Shown: positions 18,242-27,124 of the stretch, piece after piece
Numbering within the stretch: position 1 is the stretch's first letter
How the letters are laid out: each line of letters begins with the position of its first letter
NCBI RefSeq assembly: GCF_002156965.1
Contig: NZ_CP021324.1
Coordinates: 62,001-126,000 of the forward strand
Reading direction: 5' to 3'
Length of the DNA stretch: 64,000 nt
Source: Candidatus Nitrosomarinus catalina
GTDB lineage: Archaea > Thermoproteota > Nitrososphaeria > Nitrososphaerales > Nitrosopumilaceae
Notes under the pieces: generated by a model
What the model was told of the DNA's origin: nothing
Seen by the model: the letters and a program-made list of their open reading frames with translations, nothing else
The model's database searches: none
Position numbers and translations under genes: made by a program

Positions 18242-19381
18242 ATGGCAGGAGCAAAAGTTGTTGTTTATGGGTTAAGCACTGAAGGTTATGCCATTGCATC
18301 TCAAATGGCCATTAAAGGTGCTGATGTATCTATAATAGATGAATCAACTCCTTCTGCAATATCTCTTAAAGCTGAAATTGCTAAAACATATCCAAATGTT
18401 TCCTCATTAAAAGAGGATGAACCATTATTGGCAATGGAGCCAATTGATGTGGCAATTTCTAAAGCTCAATATCTTTTCTTTACACCAAGAATTAGAAAAA
18501 CTGGTCAAGATATTAAAACAGAAATTCATTCTAAATTCAAAGATGCAGTCACATCATTAAAAAAAAATAGTTCAGTAATTTTTACATTAGCTACGGGATT
18601 TGGAGGTAATAATGAAAATATTTCATTATTAGAGCATGTAACTGGACTTCAAGCTGGTAAAAATATTTCTTATTTTTATTATCCTTTAGAAGATCTAAAC
18701 CAACAACCCAAAATTATTGGTTCATTTAATGGTAAAAAAGATCCAATTTTAGCAGATTTACTTGGTAATACCAAAAAAGAAAAAGAATTTGTGGCAATTT
18801 CATCATCTGAACATTTCCATGCTATTGATATTTTATCAAGATTTTCTAGTCTTTGTAGTATTTTAGAAGTTTGTAAATATGCAAAAGATGAAATTACAAA
18901 AAATGATCTTTCATCAAATGATTTTCAAGAAATTTATTTAGATAATATGATAAATGGATTATTTGATTTAAAATCTCTAGGATCTTCCTTTGAGGGTTCT
19001 AACTCATTAATGTATTTGATAAATGGAAGTGTAAAAGGAATAGATGGTTACATTAAAAGATTAATTGATGAAATTCGTGGAACATTAAAGAAAAATGATC
19101 TAAAAGCTAGCAGAACAAAAATTGCATTATCTTGGACACTTGATCAACATGCAATGCGTGGTGATAAAATTGAGATGTTACAAAATCTGACTTCTAAATT
19201 ACGTGATTATATTGGTGACGTTGAAGCTTACGAGGATCCAGATTTTAATTTATTTCACAGTGATAAAACTACAATAATTGTGGCTTGTTCTCAATCTGAT
19301 TTTAAAAATATTGAAAATACTAAAAAAGATTCTAATTTAATTATTGTAAAAGCAAATCCTCTTTGTGAAACTATTCAATAA
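18242..19381 (+). CDS. Rossmann-fold protein, distantly related to nucleotide-sugar dehydrogenases (function unknown)
   Basis: A 379-residue protein with an N-terminal dinucleotide-binding pattern (VVVYGLSTEGYAIASQMAIKG) that keeps the Gly spacing loosely. A predicted helical middle and C-terminal region (residues about 190-300) resembles the dimerisation part of UDP-sugar dehydrogenases, but no GGxC catalytic motif is seen. I do not recognise a precise function. The ATG at 18242 is chosen over a TTG one codon earlier. It ends only 3 bases before the TATA box of the grpE-dnaK operon. Confidence 0.6.
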   Translation: MAGAKVVVYGLSTEGYAIASQMAIKGADVSIIDESTPSAISLKAEIAKTYPNVSSLKEDEPLLAMEPIDVAISKAQYLFFTPRIRKTGQDIKTEIHSKFKDAVTSLKKNSSVIFTLATGFGGNNENISLLEHVTGLQAGKNISYFYYPLEDLNQQPKIIGSFNGKKDPILADLLGNTKKEKEFVAISSSEHFHAIDILSRFSSLCSILEVCKYAKDEITKNDLSSNDFQEIYLDNMINGLFDLKSLGSSFEGSNSLMYLINGSVKGIDGYIKRLIDEIRGTLKKNDLKASRTKIALSWTLDQHAMRGDKIEMLQNLTSKLRDYIGDVEAYEDPDFNLFHSDKTTIIVACSQSDFKNIENTKKDSNLIIVKANPLCETIQ

Positions 19382-19384
19382 TGG

Positions 19385-19393
19385 TATAAATTA
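19385..19393 (+). promoter_or_regulatory. TATA box for the grpE-dnaK operon
   Basis: TATAAATTA is centred about 28 bases before the TTG start of grpE at 19417. It begins directly after the stop codon of the preceding gene. Sequence and spacing fit a strong archaeal promoter with a leaderless or near-leaderless transcript. No clear heat-shock operator was identified beside it. Confidence 0.65.
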
Positions 19394-19416
19394 GCTAGAT
19401 AATAATTCTGTTTAAA

Positions 19417-20004
19417 TTGTCTAACGAAACAAACTCTGATGAAATTCCTGTTGAAGTACTATCAGAAAATGAAACTGATTCTAGTAATAAAATTGAGGAA
19501 TTTGATAATGTGGATAAAAATGATGACACATCTGAAGATTTATCAAAATTATTAGAATTAGAGAAACAAAAAACATTACAATTTGAAGAAAAATTAAAAC
19601 ATGTACTGGCAGATTTTCAAAATCTTAGTAGAAAAACTCAAAATGATATTGAGACTGGCGTTAATTCAAAAATTAATGAATTCATATTGGATTTTCTTAA
19701 AATTTATGATGATTTCATACGAGCAAAAGAAGTAATTTCTGAAAGTAAAATTAATGCAGATGGTTTAAATTCGATTTTAAAAAATATGGAATCATTAATG
19801 GAAAAATATAATGTTAAACCAATTGATGCACTTGGAGAAATTTTTGATCCAAATTTCCATGAGGCCATTTCAATTATTTCTGATCCTTCATTAGATGATA
19901 ATACAATTACAAAAGAGATCAGGAAAGGATATATTTCTCATGAAAAAATATTAAGACCTACGCTAGTAGAAATTTCAAAAAAGGAGAATGATGATAAAAA
20001 ATGA
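19417..20004 (+). CDS. grpE: Nucleotide exchange factor GrpE
   Basis: A 195-residue GrpE, which releases ADP from DnaK. An acidic, low-complexity N-terminus (about residues 1-45) precedes a long coiled coil ([20 protein letters not shown]), and the C-terminal beta domain has [16 protein letters not shown] and [19 protein letters not shown]. It starts at TTG behind a good TATA box. The stop overlaps the dnaK ATG by 4 bases, so the two are translationally coupled. This chaperone set is of bacterial origin in mesophilic archaea. Confidence 0.96.
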   Translation: MSNETNSDEIPVEVLSENETDSSNKIEEFDNVDKNDDTSEDLSKLLELEKQKTLQFEEKLKHVLADFQNLSRKTQNDIETGVNSKINEFILDFLKIYDDFIRAKEVISESKINADGLNSILKNMESLMEKYNVKPIDALGEIFDPNFHEAISIISDPSLDDNTITKEIRKGYISHEKILRPTLVEISKKENDDKK

Positions 20005-21908
20005 CTAAAATTATAGGTATTGACTTGGGAACAAGTAACTCAGCTGCAGCCGTAGTTATGGGTGGTAAACCAACTATTATTCCCGCAGCAGAAGGTGCAA
20101 CAGTAGGTGGTAAAGCATTTCCTTCAGTTGTAGCATTTAGTAAAGAGGGTGAATTGATGGTTGGTGAACCTGCCAGAAGACAAGCAGTTACCAATCCAGA
20201 TAATACAATCGTTGCTGCCAAAAGAAAAATGGGTTCTGATGAAACTTTCAAAATTTTAGATAAACAATACAAACCTCAACAAGTTTCTGCATTTATTCTT
20301 CAAAAAATAAAAAAAGATGCTGAAGCATTTGTTGGAGAACCTATTGAAAAAGTTGTAATTACTGTTCCTGCATATTTCGACGATAACCAACGTCAAGCAA
20401 CTAAAGATGCTGGTACTATTGCTGGTCTTGATGTTGTTAGAATAATTAATGAGCCAACTGCTGCATCTTTAGCATTTGGATTAGATAAAGCTAAACAAGA
20501 TATGAAAATACTTGTTTTTGATTTTGGTGGAGGTACTTTAGATGTAACCATTATGGAAATGGGTGGTGGTGTATTTGAAGTACTTAGTACATCTGGTGAT
20601 ACGAAATTAGGTGGTACTGATATGGATAAAGTTTTGATTGATTACGTAGTAGATGAATTTAAGAAAAAAGAAGGCGTTGATTTATCTTCTGATTCAACAG
20701 CAATGACAAGAATTAGAGAGGCTTGTGAAAAAGCAAAAATTGAATTATCAACTGTTATGGAAACTGATATCAATTTACCATTTATTGCACATGATCCATC
20801 TGCAGGTGCTAAAAATCTTGAATTAAGAATTACAAGAGCAAAATTAGATGAGTTAATTGGTCCAATTGTAGATAGATGCAAGCCTTCAATTCTAAAAGCA
20901 TTAGAAGATGCAAAATTGTCTAATTCTGATATTAATAAAATTGTCATGGTTGGTGGACCAACTAGAATTCCTTTAGTTAAAAAATTCGTCAGTGAAGTAG
21001 TTGGTCAAGAATCTGAATCAGGTGTTGATCCAATGGAAGCAGTTGCTATGGGTGCTGCAATTCAAGCAGGAATTATTGCTGGTGACGTGACAAGTGATAT
21101 AGTTTTACTGGATGTAACACCTCTGACATTAGGAATTGAGACATTAGGTGGTGTACGAGAACCATTAATTGAAAGAAATACTACTATCCCAACATCAAAA
21201 GCCAAAGTTTTCACAACTGCTGCTGATAATCAAACTGCTGTAACAATTCATGTTGTACAAGGTGAAAGACCAATGGCAACTGATAATGTATCGTTAGGAA
21301 GTTTCAATCTAACTGATTTACCACCAGCTCCAAGAGGTGTACCACAAATTGAAGTTAAATTCGATATTGATGCAAACGGAATCATTAATGTAACAGCAAA
21401 AGATCTGGGAACACAAAAAGAAGCTAAGATTACAATTGAATCTAATTCAAAACTTTCCCCAGAAGAAATAGAGAAGTTAAAAGAAGATGCAGAAAAGTTT
21501 TCTGATGAGGACAAAGTAAAGAAAGAAAAAATTGATCTAAAAAATGAAGCAGAGAGTTATATCTATACCACTGAAAAATTAGTAAATGTAGATCTTAAAG
21601 ATAAAATCTCACAAGAACAAGGAATTAAAATTACTGATGCAGTTAAAGAAGTTAAGGAAGTATTAGATAAAGAACCATCTGAACTAAAACCTAAACTTGA
21701 AGCATTACAAACTTTAGTTAATGAAGTAACAACAGAACTCTACAAAAATGCAGCACCACCAGGTGCTGATGGACAACAAGGTGCTGATGGACAACAAGGT
21801 GCTGATGGACAACAAGGTGCTGATGGACAACAAGGTGCTGATGGACAACAAGGTGCTGATGGACAAACTTCTGATTCAAATACTACTGATGAAACAAAAT
21901 CTACCTAA
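20001..21908 (+). CDS. dnaK: Molecular chaperone DnaK (Hsp70) with collagen-like C-terminal tail
   Basis: A 635-residue Hsp70. The ATPase domain has [43 protein letters not shown] and [15 protein letters not shown]; the linker [15 protein letters not shown] leads to the substrate domain and helical lid. Residues 588-622 are five copies of GADGQQ plus a partial sixth, then a polar tail [13 protein letters not shown]. Each unit reads as two Gly-X-Y triplets, like collagen. The usual bacterial EEVD-like end is absent. It starts at ATG overlapping grpE by 4 bases; a GGAG lies about 12 bases upstream. dnaJ follows after 46 bases with its own promoter. Confidence 0.98.
   Translation: MTKIIGIDLGTSNSAAAVVMGGKPTIIPAAEGATVGGKAFPSVVAFSKEGELMVGEPARRQAVTNPDNTIVAAKRKMGSDETFKILDKQYKPQQVSAFILQKIKKDAEAFVGEPIEKVVITVPAYFDDNQRQATKDAGTIAGLDVVRIINEPTAASLAFGLDKAKQDMKILVFDFGGGTLDVTIMEMGGGVFEVLSTSGDTKLGGTDMDKVLIDYVVDEFKKKEGVDLSSDSTAMTRIREACEKAKIELSTVMETDINLPFIAHDPSAGAKNLELRITRAKLDELIGPIVDRCKPSILKALEDAKLSNSDINKIVMVGGPTRIPLVKKFVSEVVGQESESGVDPMEAVAMGAAIQAGIIAGDVTSDIVLLDVTPLTLGIETLGGVREPLIERNTTIPTSKAKVFTTAADNQTAVTIHVVQGERPMATDNVSLGSFNLTDLPPAPRGVPQIEVKFDIDANGIINVTAKDLGTQKEAKITIESNSKLSPEEIEKLKEDAEKFSDEDKVKKEKIDLKNEAESYIYTTEKLVNVDLKDKISQEQGIKITDAVKEVKEVLDKEPSELKPKLEALQTLVNEVTTELYKNAAPPGADGQQGADGQQGADGQQGADGQQGADGQQGADGQTSDSNTTDETKST
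21762..21866 (+). repeat. 18-base tandem repeat in the dnaK 3' end
   Basis: Five perfect copies of the unit GGTGCTGATGGACAACAA (21762-21851) are followed by 15 bases of a sixth. The unit length is a multiple of three, so copy-number change keeps the dnaK frame open. Perfect identity at the third codon positions points to recent expansion or ongoing slippage. It is not a CRISPR because there are no spacers. Confidence 0.98.
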
Positions 21909-21922
21909 TTCAAATTCATTCA

Positions 21923-21929
21923 TTTATAC
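21923..21929 (+). promoter_or_regulatory. TATA box for dnaJ
   Basis: TTTATAC is centred about 29 bases before the dnaJ ATG at 21955, inside the 46-base gap after dnaK. It suggests that dnaJ can be transcribed alone as a near-leaderless mRNA in addition to read-through from dnaK. Confidence 0.55.
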
Positions 21930-21954
21930 TGTAATCCAAATTAAGGAATAACTT

Positions 21955-23010
21955 ATGGCTGCAAAACGTGACTATTATGAAGTTTTAGGAGTTTCTAAAA
22001 CTTCTTCTCCTGATGAAATAAAAAATCAATATAGGAAATTGGCCTTAAAATTCCACCCTGATCGTAATCAATCTGCTGATGCTGGTGAACATTTTAAAGA
22101 AATTTCAGAAGCATATGCTGTACTTTCAGATTCTGAAAAAAAACAAACCTATGATCAACATGGACATGCTGGAGTAGATGGAAGATATTCTTCTGATGAT
22201 ATTTTTGGTCGCGGAGGAGGCGGCGGTGGATTTAATGATATTTTTGAATCTATTTTTGGTCGTGGCGGCGGCGGATTTACTCAACAACAACGTGGTTCAG
22301 ATATTCTATACCAAACTACTGTAACATTAGATGATGTATTAAAAGGAAAAAAGATGGAAATTAATTTACAAAAACAAATTCAATGTGATAACTGCCAAGG
22401 TTCTGGTTGTAAACCCGGAACCAATAAAAAAACATGTACATCATGCAATGGCCAAGGGGAAGTAAGACAAACTCGTAACATGGGATTTGCTTCATTTGTA
22501 ACAGCTGCACCGTGTCCAACTTGCAGGGGTCAAGGTTCAATGATAGAAACACCTTGTAACAATTGCAGGGGCCAAGGTCGAGTTAAAGGAACTAAAAAAG
22601 TTGATTTTGAAATTCCACCAGGAATTGATACAGGTGATTATATTGTTTCTAATGAAGGAAATGAAATTCCTGATGGAATAAATGGTGATTTGGTAATTCG
22701 AGTAAAGATTCAACCTCATACACATTTCAAAAGAGATGGAAAAGATATTTTTTATGATCAAGATATTTCTATGATAGATGCTGCATTAGGGTGTGAATTA
22801 ATGGTACCAACTTTGCATGGAGAAGAAAAAATCAAAGTAGACTCTGGTAGTCAACCAAACACTATAATCAAATTAAAAGGAAAAGGAGTTTCGCATATTA
22901 ATTCTAGAGGAACAGGGGATCAGTACGTAAGAGTCGTAGTAAATATTCCTAAAAAACTCAATAAACATCAAAAAAATCTATTAAATGAATTTAAAGATAC
23001 AACTGATTAA
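21955..23010 (+). CDS. dnaJ: Co-chaperone DnaJ (Hsp40), type I
   Basis: A 351-residue full-length DnaJ that stimulates DnaK. The J domain has the HPD motif in LKFHPDRNQS (about residue 33). A Gly/Phe-rich segment with GRGGGGGGFNDIF runs from about 75 to 105. Four zinc-finger repeats follow: CDNCQGSG, CTSCNGQG, CPTCRGQG and CNNCRGQG. The C-terminal substrate domains end the protein. All elements of a type I DnaJ are present. Confidence 0.98.
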   Translation: MAAKRDYYEVLGVSKTSSPDEIKNQYRKLALKFHPDRNQSADAGEHFKEISEAYAVLSDSEKKQTYDQHGHAGVDGRYSSDDIFGRGGGGGGFNDIFESIFGRGGGGFTQQQRGSDILYQTTVTLDDVLKGKKMEINLQKQIQCDNCQGSGCKPGTNKKTCTSCNGQGEVRQTRNMGFASFVTAAPCPTCRGQGSMIETPCNNCRGQGRVKGTKKVDFEIPPGIDTGDYIVSNEGNEIPDGINGDLVIRVKIQPHTHFKRDGKDIFYDQDISMIDAALGCELMVPTLHGEEKIKVDSGSQPNTIIKLKGKGVSHINSRGTGDQYVRVVVNIPKKLNKHQKNLLNEFKDTTD

Positions 23011-23018
23011 TCGATAAT

Positions 23019-23558
23019 ATGAAAATTGCACTAGATGTTGATGGTGTACTTGCCGATGTAATAGTTTCATGGTTAAATTATAGTAATTCTATTAGACCGT
23101 CAATTTCTAAAAATCAGGTAACAGATTGGGAATTTTGGAAAAAATTTAAAATTGATCCATTTGATTTTTATTCAGAATTAAGTTCTTGTTGGAAAAATTG
23201 GAAATCAATTCCAGTAACTGAAACAAATTTATCTTTAACCACAAAAAATCTTTCTAATTTTGCACAAGTGGATATTGTTACAGCTAGAGAAATTTCTACT
23301 AATTCTTTTGTAAAAAATTGGTTAGCATATCATGATATTTCATATGACAATTATGTATCTGTGATTGATGGACCTATGAAAGCTGATTTAGATTATGATA
23401 TTTTTATTGATGATTCTCCATTAAATGCAATTAAATTTCTTGAAAATAATAAAAAAGTTATTTTATATTCACAACCTTGGAATAAACATATTTCTAATAA
23501 TCAATTATTCCGAATTTCAAAACTTTCTGAATCAATTAAAATAATTAAAAACAATTAA
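23019..23558 (+). CDS. HAD-superfamily phosphatase, 5'-nucleotidase-like
   Basis: A 179-residue haloacid-dehalogenase protein. The nucleophile motif is IALDVDGVLADV at residues 3-14, and the C-terminal acid motif is DYDIFIDDSPLNAI (about residue 128). The cap is of the type seen in 5'(3')-deoxyribonucleotidase and YqfW-like proteins (TDWEFWKKF). Substrate is likely a nucleotide or small phosphate ester; this is inferred from family only. It lies 8 bases after dnaJ and may be co-transcribed. Its stop overlaps a small convergent gene by 4 bases. Confidence 0.82.
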   Translation: MKIALDVDGVLADVIVSWLNYSNSIRPSISKNQVTDWEFWKKFKIDPFDFYSELSSCWKNWKSIPVTETNLSLTTKNLSNFAQVDIVTAREISTNSFVKNWLAYHDISYDNYVSVIDGPMKADLDYDIFIDDSPLNAIKFLENNKKVILYSQPWNKHISNNQLFRISKLSESIKIIKNN

Positions 23559-23719
23559 TTTTTTTCAAATTTTCTGATGTTAATTTGATGACCATTTCTA
23601 ACATGAGTCACATGACTTGTTTTCATTAATTCTGCAATCTTATCTTCACTGTAAAATTTAATGTTATATCGCCCAATTACTTTTTTACAACTAGTACAAT
23701 AAATTTCTCGAAATTCCAT
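23555..23719 (-). CDS. Small protein with a single CxxC motif (54 residues)
   Basis: A 54-residue open frame on the minus strand, too short for ordinary ORF lists. It starts at ATG 23719 with MEFREIYCTSCKKVIGRYNI and ends RNGHQINIRKFEKN. The single CxxC could bind metal as a dimer, or be redox-active; several histidines (HVTHVRNGH) could also be ligands. Codon use is like neighbouring genes, and it overlaps the convergent HAD gene by 4 bases, a spacing seen repeatedly between real genes here. I do not recognise a family; likely a real conserved small protein. Confidence 0.65.
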   Translation of the reverse strand: MEFREIYCTSCKKVIGRYNIKFYSEDKIAELMKTSHVTHVRNGHQINIRKFEKN

Positions 23720-23797
23720 CTTTATCACTTGATTAATTTGAAAATACTATTTTCTTGTATAATAAAGAACTTATTTTAGAATTCAAAATCACACGAT

Positions 23798-23882
23798 GCG
23801 GGAATTACCAAGCCTGGTCAACGGTGTAAGGTTCAGATCCTTATCTCTTAGGAGTTCATGGGTTCAAATCCCATTTTCCGCA
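23798..23882 (+). tRNA. tRNA-Leu (anticodon CAG)
   Basis: An 85-base class II tRNA. The acceptor stem GCGGGAA pairs with TTTCCGC (one G-U) and the discriminator is A. The anticodon stem TAAGG/CCTTA closes loop TTCAGAT, giving anticodon CAG for Leu CUG codons. A long variable arm with TCTCTTAGGAGTTC and a T arm ATGGG-TTCAAAT-CCCAT follow. No intron is present and CCA is not encoded. The gene ends 3 bases before the stop end of gatE. Confidence 0.95.
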
Positions 23883-23885
23883 CTA

Positions 23886-25790
23886 CTATTCTTCTAATTT
23901 CTTTTTAATATTCTCTAATAGAAGATTGTTGATTATTTCTCCAGATGCTTTACCCCTTAATTCTTTCATAGCAATTCCCATTAATGGTCCGATTGCCCTT
24001 TCTTTTTGATTTTTAATTATTTCTTGATTTTTATTTACTATATTTTGAATAATCTGATCTAAATCTTCATTCTTGATTGATTCAATTGAAGTATTTTTCA
24101 TGGCTTCCTCCACATTTTGTGATTTATTTGACATAATATTTTCAAGAATTATTTCAATTGATTCCTTTGCAATTTCTCCTTTGTCTAATAATTCAAATAA
24201 TTTGAAAATTTCTTGATTTTTTAATAAGTTTGAATTTAATCCCTTTCTTTCTAAATTTGTAATTGTTGAACAAAGAATTGATGCAACAAATGTTGGATTT
24301 GTTTTAATATTCTCAATAATTTTTTCAAACAATTCAATATGTTTTGAATCAAAAATTTGTTCTGATAATTGCTTATTCATTTTATATTTTATTTCTATTT
24401 CTTTAATTGCATCGTCCCATAATTTTGGAATGTTTTTTTCTGCGTCGCTTAGTTCTTTTTCAGTTACTATTATTGGTGGAATATCTGTTTCTGGATACAT
24501 TCGTGCAGCACCTGGTCTTGGTCGGAGAAATTTTGTTTCTCCTGTTGGAGTAGCTAATCTAGTATCAATTGGTATGCCTTGATTTTTGATATGTTCTATT
24601 CGTGCAATAATTTGATCAATTACTATGTGAACTTTTTCTTCTGGTGCTGCTAATATTAAAAATGCATCATTTTCGTTAATTTTTAATAAATTTTTCAATC
24701 CATTTAGATCAGATGTTTCTATGCCATAATTTGGTAATTCATCAGAATGAAAAACTCCTCCAATCCCAAAAAATCGAACTAATTCTGCTACTTCTTTTCC
24801 TAATCTTATGCCTTCATATGGTAAATATCCAAAAATTCCACCCATATTTTTAAAAGAAATTGCTATAATCTTGTGATTTTTCTTTATAGCACTTTGAATA
24901 ATTTTTGATTGACATTTTGAAAATAATTCTGTAATGTCTTTTTTGTTATCCTTATCATATTTCCAATTAGTTTCTAGTATTTTTTTTGAAATTTTTAGTA
25001 ACCCGTGTTGTCTTTTTGCTTCATATTCTACAACTTTTTCTAGTTGATCTAATTGTTGAACTCCTTTAACTTCAATAACAATTCCTCCACCATCTTTAAT
25101 GGATACATTAACGTCTTGCCTAATTGATCCTAATCCTCTTTTTACTTTTTTTGTACTTCTCAAAATTCTTCCTAGAGATAATGCAATTTTTTTAATCTCT
25201 GTTAGTTCTACTTCAAAAGGATCTGTTGCAATTTCTACTAATGGAACACCTAGTCGCTCTAATCCAAATTTTCTCGTAGTTCCTTCTTCCCCTAAAATTT
25301 TTGCTGCATCCTCCTCTAAACAAATTGACTGAATTCCTATTTTTGTTTCCCCTGCATTATAAAATCCGCCTTGAGAAATTAACATAGTACGCTGAAAACC
25401 TGTTGTGTTAGAACCATCAATTACTGTTTTTCTCATCGGATAAATCTCACTAAAAATATTTGATTTCAATGCTGCAGCAATAACTAATGCAATTTTTCTT
25501 GCATCTTCATCTAATTCGTGTGGTGGTTCTTCATCTTGTTCAACCAAACAACTACTCTCTTCGTTTGCATAATACATGATAGTTTTTGATTTTGTACTTT
25601 CAAAAAGTGCAGCAGGGTCAAATTCACCTAATTCACTTTTTGAAGCTCGTAATTTTCTTTGAAATTTTATTGAATAATCATCTGATTCTATTGGTGTGCA
25701 ATTACAAAATAATTTTTTATTAGTTTCAAGCTGTTGGTGAATTTCTAAGCCTACTTTTACGCCTACATCTTTTATTGAAAATTTTTCCAT
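23886..25790 (-). CDS. gatE: Glutamyl-tRNA(Gln) amidotransferase subunit E
   Basis: A 634-residue kinase/amidotransferase subunit that phosphorylates Glu on Glu-tRNA(Gln) and transfers ammonia from GatD. The GatB/GatE core is clear: VGLEIHQQLETNKKLFCNC, ASKSELGEFDPAALFE, RTMLISQGGF and LEEDAAKI. An AspRS-like insert in the middle (around DELPNYGIETSDLNGL) marks GatE rather than GatB. The C-terminal YqeY-like tail (NQEIIKNQKERAIGPLMGIAMKELRGKASGEIINNLL) binds tRNA. It follows gatD by 12 bases. Confidence 0.96.
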   Translation of the reverse strand: MEKFSIKDVGVKVGLEIHQQLETNKKLFCNCTPIESDDYSIKFQRKLRASKSELGEFDPAALFESTKSKTIMYYANEESSCLVEQDEEPPHELDEDARKIALVIAAALKSNIFSEIYPMRKTVIDGSNTTGFQRTMLISQGGFYNAGETKIGIQSICLEEDAAKILGEEGTTRKFGLERLGVPLVEIATDPFEVELTEIKKIALSLGRILRSTKKVKRGLGSIRQDVNVSIKDGGGIVIEVKGVQQLDQLEKVVEYEAKRQHGLLKISKKILETNWKYDKDNKKDITELFSKCQSKIIQSAIKKNHKIIAISFKNMGGIFGYLPYEGIRLGKEVAELVRFFGIGGVFHSDELPNYGIETSDLNGLKNLLKINENDAFLILAAPEEKVHIVIDQIIARIEHIKNQGIPIDTRLATPTGETKFLRPRPGAARMYPETDIPPIIVTEKELSDAEKNIPKLWDDAIKEIEIKYKMNKQLSEQIFDSKHIELFEKIIENIKTNPTFVASILCSTITNLERKGLNSNLLKNQEIFKLFELLDKGEIAKESIEIILENIMSNKSQNVEEAMKNTSIESIKNEDLDQIIQNIVNKNQEIIKNQKERAIGPLMGIAMKELRGKASGEIINNLLLENIKKKLEE

Positions 25791-25802
25791 TTTATTACCT
25801 GA

Positions 25803-27092
25803 TCATGTTGAAAATTCTAATGCAATTTCTTTTAACATATTTTCTTTAATTTCATCAAATTTTTCAGTATTTCCCGTTACCCACATTGCTTTAACTAATG
25901 CAATTTCTGGAATCATGTTTTCTAATGGAATGATTCCTAGATTTAATAGATCTCTTCCACTTTCATACACTGTCATTCTTACCATGCCATCAATACATTG
26001 AGAAGTCATTCCCATAAAAATTCCCTTTTCATTTGCAATTTTTACTACTGGGTACATGTTTTCACCAATATGTCCTAATCCTGTTCCTTCAAAAATAATC
26101 GCCTTAACTCCCGAATCTATTAAATTTCTTAATGAATCTGGATTATACCCAGGATGATATTTTACTAAAGCAACTTTTTGATTGATTTTAATTTTTGGCG
26201 CAAATTCATTAACTTTGAAAAAATCTCTTTTCATATTTTTCTGAATTTTATTATTTACAATCAAAAATGCTGGATCATTTCCTATTGTTTGAAATGCCCC
26301 TCTTTTACTAGTATGATTTTTTCTCACACGCGTGCCAATGTGACAAGCAATCGTTTCATCATTTTCATCTTGATGCATTGCAATGTAAATTCCATTTGTT
26401 TTTGATTCAGTAAGAAACTTTACTGCTCCAATTAAATTTAATGCAGCATCTGATGATGCTCGATCTGATGATCTTTGTGATCCAACTAACGCAATAGGTA
26501 TCGGAAAACCTGCTAATGCAAAAGACAGATACGATGATGTATAATGCATTGTATCTGTTCCATGAGCAATTATAATTCCCGTATACTGAGATTTACTATA
26601 TTCCTTAACTGTTTCAGCAATTTTTACCCAATGCTCAGGCATAATATTTTCAGAATATTCTGAAAATAGAACTTTAGTTTCAATATTTGCTATTTTTCCA
26701 AGTTCTGGAACCGATGAATTAAGTTCTTCTGCTGTTAATACTGGTGTAACTGCACCAGTCCTATAGTCAATTTTACTTGCAATTGTTCCCCCAGTTGATA
26801 ATAATAAAATATTTGGTAAATTATCATTCTTTTCAATCTTTTCGTTAGTTTCAATTTTTTTTTCTATGGATGACTTCTTTTCAACATTTTCAATATTTTT
26901 GATTTCTAAGCCAATATTGTATCCACTTTTTAATTTCAATACAATATGTTTATCGTCACTGTGTTCATATCGTGGCATAACTATTCCTGAATATGTAATG
27001 TCAGCTAAAATTTTAACAGAATCGCCTATTGAAATTTTATTTGCTTTCAAAAATTCTAGTGAATTTCCATGATAACCTGTGTATTCTGACAT
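25803..27092 (-). CDS. gatD: Glutamyl-tRNA(Gln) amidotransferase subunit D
   Basis: A 429-residue L-asparaginase-like glutaminase that supplies ammonia to GatE. An N-terminal SH3-like GatD domain (residues about 1-75) is followed by a charged linker and the asparaginase domain, with the catalytic Thr in LLSTGGTIASKIDYRTGAV and the second Thr-Asp in IAHGTDTMHYT. It lies between cdc48 (32 bases upstream) and gatE (12 bases downstream) on the same strand. The pair serves tRNA-Gln charging, since no glutaminyl-tRNA synthetase is expected. Confidence 0.96.
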   Translation of the reverse strand: MSEYTGYHGNSLEFLKANKISIGDSVKILADITYSGIVMPRYEHSDDKHIVLKLKSGYNIGLEIKNIENVEKKSSIEKKIETNEKIEKNDNLPNILLLSTGGTIASKIDYRTGAVTPVLTAEELNSSVPELGKIANIETKVLFSEYSENIMPEHWVKIAETVKEYSKSQYTGIIIAHGTDTMHYTSSYLSFALAGFPIPIALVGSQRSSDRASSDAALNLIGAVKFLTESKTNGIYIAMHQDENDETIACHIGTRVRKNHTSKRGAFQTIGNDPAFLIVNNKIQKNMKRDFFKVNEFAPKIKINQKVALVKYHPGYNPDSLRNLIDSGVKAIIFEGTGLGHIGENMYPVVKIANEKGIFMGMTSQCIDGMVRMTVYESGRDLLNLGIIPLENMIPEIALVKAMWVTGNTEKFDEIKENMLKEIALEFST

Positions 27093-27124
27093 TTATGAGA
27101 ATTAGAATTGCTATTTTATTAAAA

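Noticed and set aside
21762-21866. Short-spaced repeat as a possible CRISPR.
   Set aside because: The 18-base units are directly contiguous and in frame with dnaK; no spacers and no cas genes.
21748-21951. A plus-strand frame encoding repeated MDNKVL units over the dnaK tail.
   Set aside because: It is a frame-shifted reading of the in-frame 18-base dnaK repeat, and it runs out of dnaK coding sequence with no promoter or RBS.
23798-23882. Intron in tRNA-Leu.
   Set aside because: The anticodon stem TAAGG/CCTTA closes a 7-base loop with no extra bases, and the same holds for the tRNA-Gln at 17009.
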